In this document: positions 52,901 through 61,700 of the stretch, in pieces
Position numbering within the stretch: the stretch's first letter is position 1
How the letters are laid out: every line of letters begins with the position of its first letter
From: Symbiodinium natans
Lineage: Eukaryota > Sar > Dinophyceae > Suessiales > Symbiodiniaceae
Reading direction: 5' to 3'
Assembly (NCBI GenBank): GCA_905221605.1
Contig: CAJNDS010000427.1
Coordinates: 1 to 64,000, forward strand
DNA: 64,000 nucleotides
The notes under the pieces: model-generated
Told to the model about the DNA's origin: nothing
The model's database searches: none
Seen by the model: the letters and a program-made list of their open reading frames with translations, nothing else
Translations under genes and position numbers: made by a program

Positions 52901-55675
52901 TAAACCCCTAAACCCCTAAACCCTAAAGACGAAGACTTGCTTGAACTTGAGGATGGCTGTCAACAGCATCCCAGGCTACGTGGATAGATGCCGCCTGTCT
53001 TCATTGCTTCAAGGGATTAAGTTTAGGGTTTAGGGTTTAGGGTTTAGGGTTTACGGTTTACGGTGTACAGTTTACAGTTTACGGCTTACGGTTTAGGGCC
53101 AGGGACTCGACTCGTACCCCTATAAGTAGGATTTTACACGGCTTCGATCTTAGTCTAGGGTTGTCACCATGGGCCCTTAGTATGGTCCCTGATTATGCAT
53201 AGTGTATGCAAGGCTTTTATAACAGGGGACCCAAATCAAGGGCGCCTACTTAGGATCCCCTATTTAGGGTTTCAGGGTTCAGGGGTTTAGCGGTTTAGGG
53301 TTCTGAGAGGTACCCTAAAGGGTCACCCGAATGTACTCCTAATCCGGCCCACAGATCACCTCAAGGAAATTAGAAAAGGGTCCCCAAATCCCAAGGTACC
53401 ACCTAAGGTGTCCGAGTTAGAGCCCCCTGACTGCCGTGCGTCTGGGTAGCGGGGCTCGGGATGTGTATGGGTTTTAGGCTGTAGGCTGTAGGCTGTAGGC
53501 TGTATGCTTTAGGCTTTAGGCTTTAGGCTTTAGGCTTTAGGCTTTAGGCTTTAGGCTTTAGGCTTTAGGCTTTAGGCTTTAGGCTTTAGGCTTTAGGCTT
53601 TAGGCTTTAGGCTTTAGGCTTTAGACCCTAGGCCCTTTAGGTGTTAGGGTTTTGGGTTTTGGGTTTAGGGTTGAGGGTGACCTTCTTGGCGGTCAGGGTT
53701 TAGCGTTTAGGGGGTGTAGGGGTGTAGTTCCAACTGGGGGGTTAACGTAGAGAAACTACTGTCAGACTGTCATAAACATGTAGTTTCTATTGTCATGGCC
53801 ATGAACCTTTGTGTAGGGTTTGGGATCCCTCATCCTTCATCCCTTCCCCCCAATGTTAAAATCATTATTGATTCATGCCAGAATTCTCATCCGACAAGCC
53901 CTAAACCAGTTTTGCATAAACGATTTGTATATATGCCAGCATATCGAGATAAAGTCTAGAGTTTTCAGCAGTAGCACTTGAAAGCTCATAGCTGAATCAG
54001 GCTTTAGGACGCGGAAGTGTTGACGGCCAGCATCATCATTGAGTCTGGATGCGGACTTACCCTAAAACCTAAACCCTAAACCCTAAACCCTAAACCCTAA
54101 CCCTAAACCCTAAACCCTGCCGCCTGGAAAAAACTTGCACAAAAGGGAGCCGTTGCTCCATGAGCAGCCCTGGGCTCTGGGCTTCCCTAAACCCTAAACC
54201 CCAAACCCTAAACCCTAAACCCTAAACCCTAAACCCTAAACCCTAAACCCTAAACCCTAAACCTTTATTCTTCCCTATAGGACGCCTTTGGGCTCTTGTG
54301 ATGCGCGGAAAGCACGGCGCAGAAAGCTTGACGACCTCAAGGACAGGTCGCCCCAACACACCCACCTGCTGGTGGCTGTTTTTAGACGTGCTTAGGGTTA
54401 GGAGAATCCCAAATAGTAGGTTTTGGGGCTCTTCAGGTATGCCGGTAAACCCCGTATCCCAACTCCCTAACCGAAGCACCAGGAGCCTTTCGGAACCAGG
54501 GTTTAGGGTTTAGGGTTTAGGGTGTCACAATCCGCATCGCCGAGGCCAGTTCTTCATCATCCTTTGTCCGCATGTCCGCCACACCCAGACCAACCTCCTG
54601 CTGAACAAGAGGAGGGAAGGGGGGTGGGGGAATGTTGCTGAAGGTGTTAGGGATTGGGGTTTAGGGTGTAGGGTTTAGGATTTAGGGTTGTAGGGTTCAG
54701 GGCCTAAACCTTTGCCGAACACCTGTTTTCTGATCTTTTCTTTACCGTGTGTGGGTACATGCCTTTTCGAAGGAAAGATGCAATCATGTGTGTCTTCCAC
54801 AGGGATCTACAATGTACCTTTTTTCATGACGCTGAGTGTTGTGCCTTGTCACGCTGCAGATTGACTGTATACTTCAATGAGTTGTTCGTAGGGAGGAGGG
54901 GGCAAGGCATCGGATTGATAACAACAAGACACAACAAACGCTTACAACAGTGCTCTTTATTGGGAAGCCCCCCAGGTGAAAAGCTTTTGTCTTGAATTGC
55001 ATCTGGGCGAGGCTACTTCCTGGAAGTTTCGGGTATTTCACACAGTATTCGTAGGTGCTATCTCAGTCATGCATTTCTGTGGGGAGTTTTACGGCATCTT
55101 TTTGGCACGGAAATTGTTCAGCTACCACAAGGAGTGTGTGCCCCTATGCGTTCCATCGTACAAAGGTTCGCGTTCGATTATTGCAACAGTAGAAATCGGC
55201 AACGTTTGGATGCAGAGGATACGTGTCCTTCGAGGGATGTGCGTGTGTGTGTGTGTGTGTGTGTGGGTGTGTGTGTGTGTGTGTGTGTGTGGGTGTGTGG
55301 GTGTGTGGGTGTGTGGGTGTGTGCGTGTGTGCGTGTGTGCGTGTGTGCGTGTGTGCGTGTGTGCGTGTGTGCGTGTGTGCGTGTGCGCGTGTGCGCGTGT
55401 GCGGGTGTGCGCGTGTGCGCGTGTGCGCGTGTGCGCGTGTGCGCGTGTGCGCGTGTGCGCGTGTGCGCGTGTGCGCGTGTGCGCGTGTGCGCGTGTGCGC
55501 GTGTGCGCGTGTGCGCGTGTGCGCGTGTGCGCGTGTGCGCGTTTGCGCGTGTGCGCGTGTGCGCACACGCACACGCACGCGCGCACGCACACGCACACGC
55601 GCACGCGCGCTGGCGCGCGCACGCGCGCGTGCCGCGCGCGCGCGTGCGCGCGTGCGCGCGCGTGCGTGCGTGCGC

Positions 55676-55758
<83 letters not shown>

Positions 55759-58700
55759 TGCGTGTGCGTGTGCGTGGGCGTGGGCGTGGGCGTGGGCGTG
55801 GGCGTGCGCGTGCGCGTGCGCGTGCGCGTGCGCGTGCGCGTGCGCGTGCGCGTGGCGCGTGCGTGCGTGGATGCGTGGATGCGTGGATGCGTGGATGGGT
55901 GGATGGGGGGATGGGTGGATGGGTGGATGGGTGGATGGGTGGATGGGTGGATGGGTGGATGGGTGGATGGGTGGATGGGTGGATGAGTGGATGGGTGGAT
56001 GGGTGGATGGGTGGATGTGTGTGTGTGTGTGTGCGTGGATGTGTGTGTGTGTGTGTGTGTGTGTTTGTTTGTTTGTTTGTTGTTTGTGTGTGTGTTTCTG
56101 TGTGTTTCTGTGTATCCCTCGTTCGAATGAGGCCATAAGGCAACAGAAACGGACACTAGCGAAGACAAGGGGAGACACAGGCCACCGAACATGGCAGACC
56201 CATCAAACATGAAGGGAGACCAGGAGAGACACAAACCACTGGAAACTGGAAACCCTGCAGGTTTTACTCGACCAACCTTTCTCGATTATCCTTCGAAAGA
56301 ATTGAGAACCCGACGGTCTTCTTCTTGGGGAATCTCGCAAAAACAAGAGAACGATAACGATAAACAACAAAAAGGCACGGGGGTTTGGCCGTACGTATAT
56401 ATATATATGTACAAATCTGCACAAATTCACAGAAGTAGATGTAAACATTTTCCGTGCAGACAGTTTGTTAAAGTTGCATACAGTATGTCCACACACTCTT
56501 TCGGAGGAGCTGGTCCAGTCGTGGTTGGTGCCGCTTGGAACAGCTCGCCCGCGAACTCAGCACAAGAGAAGGCAGCCAAAACCCCAAACCCTAAACCCTA
56601 AACCCTCAACCCTATAAACCCTAAACCCTAAACCGCCGTGAAGGCAGCCTCAGCTCCATCGAGATGCACGGGTCTACGCACCTGGTAGAGGCTCCAACCT
56701 ATGGCTTCTTGCCTGAAGGACTTAATGAGCCCTAAATGGGTTTATGGTTCATATCCTCTACTAGGGGTTGCAGAAGTATAGACCCCAATTTTAGGGTTCA
56801 TGTGGTCCTTACGGTGGACATATCCCGAACCCTCGACCTTTTATGCTCTAAGCCTCTAAGCCCCACACCCTGGACTACATCAGCCATACAGCGCCACCCT
56901 GATGAAATCCTAAACCCCTTGACTAAGTCAACCACGTTAAAGTGCCTAAACCCGAATGGCCCTCAATGCCCAGATGCAAGCACCCCAAACATCTAAACTG
57001 CCTGAACGCCTAAGCTCCTTTCCCTAATCAACAAACCCTAAACCGCCTAAACCCTAAACCCTTTCCAAGTAGGCCACAGCCCTCAACCACGCAAATGTCA
57101 CCCTAAACCCTAGACCCTAAACCCTAGACCCTAGACCCTAGACCCTAGACCCTAGACCCTAAACCCTTGAGTAAGCCACAGCCCTCAACCAAAGGTTGGA
57201 TGCAGAAGCCTGTCGGCGAAGGCAACTTCGGCCGGGAGCAGGACCGCGGAAGGATTGCCCTCGTCGTGCAGGACATTTTTTCGGCTATGGGGAGGGGTTA
57301 GCCCTAAACCTTGAACGCCAAGGTGTTTAGGGTTGAGGTCATGTAAGTAGCCCCTGGGGATAGCTGATATTTCTGTATTGGTTGAGGAGGATCCTATCTG
57401 ACCACTCCAAACGCGGAACAGCAACTTATAAACCCTTGACCCTAAACCCTAAACCCTAAACCCTAAACCCTAAACCCTAAACCCTAAACCCTAAACCCTT
57501 AAACCTGCAGGGTTCTTATGGGAGGGGGGGGGGGGTTTCCAGGGAGGTAGATACCAAGGGCACCTAAGGGAAGCTCAGGGAAGCTAGGGACCTTAGGGAT
57601 ACTGGGTGTATTAGGGTTTAGGGTTTAGGGTTAGGGTTCAGGGTTTAGGGTTTAGGGTTTAGGGTTTAGGGTTTAGGGTTTAGGGTTTAGGGTTTAGGGT
57701 TTAGGGTTTAGGGTTTAGGGTTTAGGGTTTAGGGTTCCAGGACATGGTGAAGAAGAAGCTACATTCGTTCTTACAGCGCGAAGATTTCAACAGCTATCGG
57801 ATGATGCTCAACTTGCAGAACGTCTACTACCGAAATCTCCGTGTGGCTCCTATGGACGACTTTATCCCAGGCTTTGTGTCCAACTCGCCGGACCCAGGAG
57901 TGGTTACCGTCCAGAATTTCATGCACCAGAATGGCTTTGAATCTTGGTGGGTTTAGCTTAGGGTTTAGGGTTTAGGGTTTAACTCGTTTTCGGGTTTCGG
58001 GTTTAGGGTAACCCAGTGGTTCCCTTTACCCTTTTTTTTGGTTGAAGGTTCCCTTTAAGGTAGCCAACCAACAAAGGGTTGCCTTATTGGAGTATGGTTT
58101 CTGGGCTACTAAGGAATCCATCAGTGACAGGGACTCAGACGGCTGGTCCCCGATCTGCTTCGCGGCCTTAGATGGGAGGCCCCTACTCATTGCCGCGCTT
58201 CTGGACCTCAAGGGACTAAAGGAGGGACCTTAGGGTTACTTAGAGGTTTTTTAGTACAGGGGCGTTTACCCCTTGAGGACCGCAACGCGGATGTAAATGA
58301 TCGGGTCACGCAGCAATCCTCCGTGCCCTTCGGTCAGTGTCCTCTTCTCCACATTTGCGCGTTCCTGTCGCACAACGATGCAGTCAACCTACTGATTCAG
58401 AGGCGCGCTGATGTGCACGCAAGAGACTTGGCTCCCCAGCAGTACCTTTTCGCTTCTGTTGGTCCACCATCTACCTCTATTTTCATCAGTTTAATAGCAT
58501 GTATAGACACAAACAGACATATTCATGCGCATGTACATAGTTGGCCCTGCCAACTTTTCCAAATTTGCCACGGTGCTTTTGCCCGTGAGCGATTCCGTGG
58601 AAAGTCCGCGACATTCAAAAGGGTATTCGTACGTGGGCAAAGTTTGCCCTGCCAACAGTATCCAACATCTACACGAATTTTATAACTGTGCTTGGGTGGT

Positions 58701-61700
58701 TTGGTGGCAAAAAGTTGGCCCCCCCAACTGTTTCCACGAAATCCGGGTCTCATGGTTCAACACAGCCGTGGAGGTCTTGGAGAAAGTGTTATAGGGTAAA
58801 GGAGGGGGGTTTCAAGGGGTTAAGTAACCCAAGGTTCCCTAATACTCCCCACTACTCCCTGGCTCCCTAAGCTTCCCTAAGGTTCTCCAGGTACCTACCC
58901 CCCATGAACCCTGGTCCCTTAACAACCCTATAAAAGTTGCCGTGGCCAACTTTGTCCACGAGATTCGATGAGACTTCATGTTGTTCATAACTACGCAGGG
59001 GTGATTCTCGGCAAGAAGTTTGTTTGCCTGACCAACCTTTTCGACGAAATTGGATCGCACAGTTCACAAAACCGTGAACATTTAAAGAAAAAAATGCAAA
59101 ACATAGTTGGTGTGCAAACGTTTTCCGCAAAATTCGAGGGGTATTTGTGGAAAAGTTTGGTCCCTGCCAACACGCTTCATGGATCATTTCAGGGCCTAAA
59201 AAGATGTTTCAAACTTTCGAAACTTTCACAAAACTCCAGACTTTCCAACACCTTTGACACCTTCAAATGCGTGGCGATTTCCATGTTTTTGGAGACTTTC
59301 GAAGCTTTCGAAAGTATTGAATGTTCGGAAAGTGTCGAAAGTATTTTTTCGAGAGTTCGAGACAAACAAATTCTGAATGCTCCAGGGACGTCACATAGTA
59401 CAGACAGGTCTCTTTTATTCGTGCGCCATAAACTTTAGGGTTTAGGGTCTAGGGTTTAGGGTTTAGGGAACCATATCCCAGGAGACGGTTTTGGGGCAAC
59501 TGCCCTGCCCTGGGCTGCATTTTCTGACAACGTGGAGGGCCTCCAGTCTCTGATCGCTGCCGGAACCGACCCAGGATCGGGGGTTCCCCTACTACCCCCG
59601 TCTATACTACCCCCCCCCCCCCTAGGTTCCCCCATAATTAAGGCTTTTTAGGGCCAAATTAAGGTCATTTAAGGGGGGAATCAAACCCTGAACCCGAAAC
59701 CCTAAACCAGGTATAGAGGGGGGTGGTAGGGGCACCTAGGGGGGAGCATAGAGGGGGGTAGTAGGGAAGCCCATGACAGGACAGGTGGACATGCTTGGGT
59801 ATGCGCCCTTCACCTTGGCAAGCTCGGCAGGCTCACACGCATAAAAACCCTAAGCCCTAAACCCTAAACCCTAACCCTAAACCCTAAACCCTAAACCCTA
59901 AACCCTAAACCCTAAACCCTAAACCCTAAACCCTAAACCCTAAACCCTAAACCCTAAACCCTAAACCCTAAACCCTAAACCCTAAACCCTAAACCCTGCA
60001 GGCTCACTCGCCTCAATGAGTGCGCTTTTGCCTTACACCCCAAGGCAGGAGATGGGAGAAGTGGACGCCTGAAGCCCTGAACCGCAAACCCGAGGCCTTG
60101 TCCCCTGGGGCTCTGATCACCCTGAACCCTAAACCCTAAACCCTAAACCCTAAACCCACAATTGCCAAGCTTTTCGAGTCCCCCTCTAGGGAAGAGATGG
60201 ACAAGACGCTGAACGTGGCAATGCTACAGGGAGGAGGCTGCTTTGAGACGATGGGTTTTAGTACGCCGTCTTGAGGGGTGTCTCGAGTTTCGAGGCAAGA
60301 GGGGCTGTTAGGGTTAGAGTTTAGGGTTTAGGAATTAGGGTTCAGGGTTTAGGCTTTAGGGTTTAGGCTTTAGGCTTTAGGCTTTAGGCTTTAGGCTTTA
60401 GGCTTTAGGCTTTAGGCTTTAGGCTGTTTTGGGGCTTTATGGGCTTTAGGGCTTTAGGGTTTAGGGTTTAGGGCTTTAGGGCTTTAGAGTTTAGGGTTTA
60501 GGGTTTGGGTTTGGGGTTTGGGGTTTAGTGTTAGGGGTGGGTGGACAGCATTCCATCACCCCCCGCCATCGATCTGGTTTGCGGCTTGTTTTTGCCGGAC
60601 TTAGCCCTAAACCCGAAACTCAAACCCTAAACCCTGAACCCTGAACCCTGAACCCTAAACCCTAAACCCTAAACCCTGACCAGGTTCGGCCCAGGTAGTG
60701 TCGACATTGATCTCTCTCGCTGCCGATGTGAACCATCAGAGCTCCACGCCGCTGCTCAGTGCCTTTGCCAATGGGGTGGGCTTAGGGTAGGGTTTAGGGG
60801 TTAGGGTTTAGGGTTTAGGGTTCAGGGTTCAGGGTTCAGGATTTGGGGTTTCAAATCTAGAGTTCACAGTTGAAAATAGAGCTTAGGGTTCCGTGTTGGG
60901 GCTTTGGGCTTAGGATTTTAGGCTTATCGGCTTGAGTCCGGGGTGCAGCATTCTAGGTAAACCCTTGGAACATTGTACATTTTCCCTTTTTGGGTTCAAG
61001 AGGATCATATCCAGGAATATTCTTCAGAGGGTTTTAAGGGGCCATCCTAGTATTATAGTTACTTTGAGTTGCAGACTCTAATCAGAACATTCGTAATTCT
61101 TTGCTCTTTCCCATCGAGCAAAGCGACATGCGGGGGGGATTTTTACGGGGTTCTAGTTGAGGGTAGATATCAGAAAGTGGCCATTGTTCTGCTGGAAGAA
61201 CCCGACAATTCCCCAAACCCTCCCTAAAACCTCAACCCCGAAACACCTACACCCCCTCAACCTGAAACCCTAAACCCTAAACCTTTGGCTCAAGAGGTCC
61301 GCTCGGTATCTGGCTCGGCTGCCTGAACATTCGGCATCACTTCAGTGAGTCCAAGTCCCTTGGGTTTAGGGTTTAGGGATTAGGGTTTAGGGTTTAGGGG
61401 TTAAGAGTTCGGGGTTAGGGGTTAGAGGTTAGGGGTTAGGGTTAGGGTTTAGGGGTTAGGGGGGCTAGGGGTTAGGGCATTTTGGGGTATTTCACCCTCG
61501 TCGGTTGAGGAGGATCCGGTTCAGGGGCATGGTTTCACAGGATTTAAACCCTGATAACCCGTATAAACCCTAAACCCTAAACCCTAAACCCTATTTCGGC
61601 CTTTTTTTGAAGGATCAGAGGAGTCAACCTAGGTTGAGCGCCTATGCTTGCCACTATGAGGGCATGACGCCCCTGATGTGCAGCATCCTCACGAACTCCT

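Noticed and set aside
53478-53628. TTTAGGC as a nematode telomere contaminant
   Set aside because: It is embedded in an intron of the ankyrin gene and grades into TTTAGGG-type neighbours.
55122-56234. Several 320-370 codon frames on both strands
   Set aside because: They are translations of GT/GC/GGAT microsatellites (CVCVCV, HTHTHT, RVRVRV); open frames follow from the repeat period.
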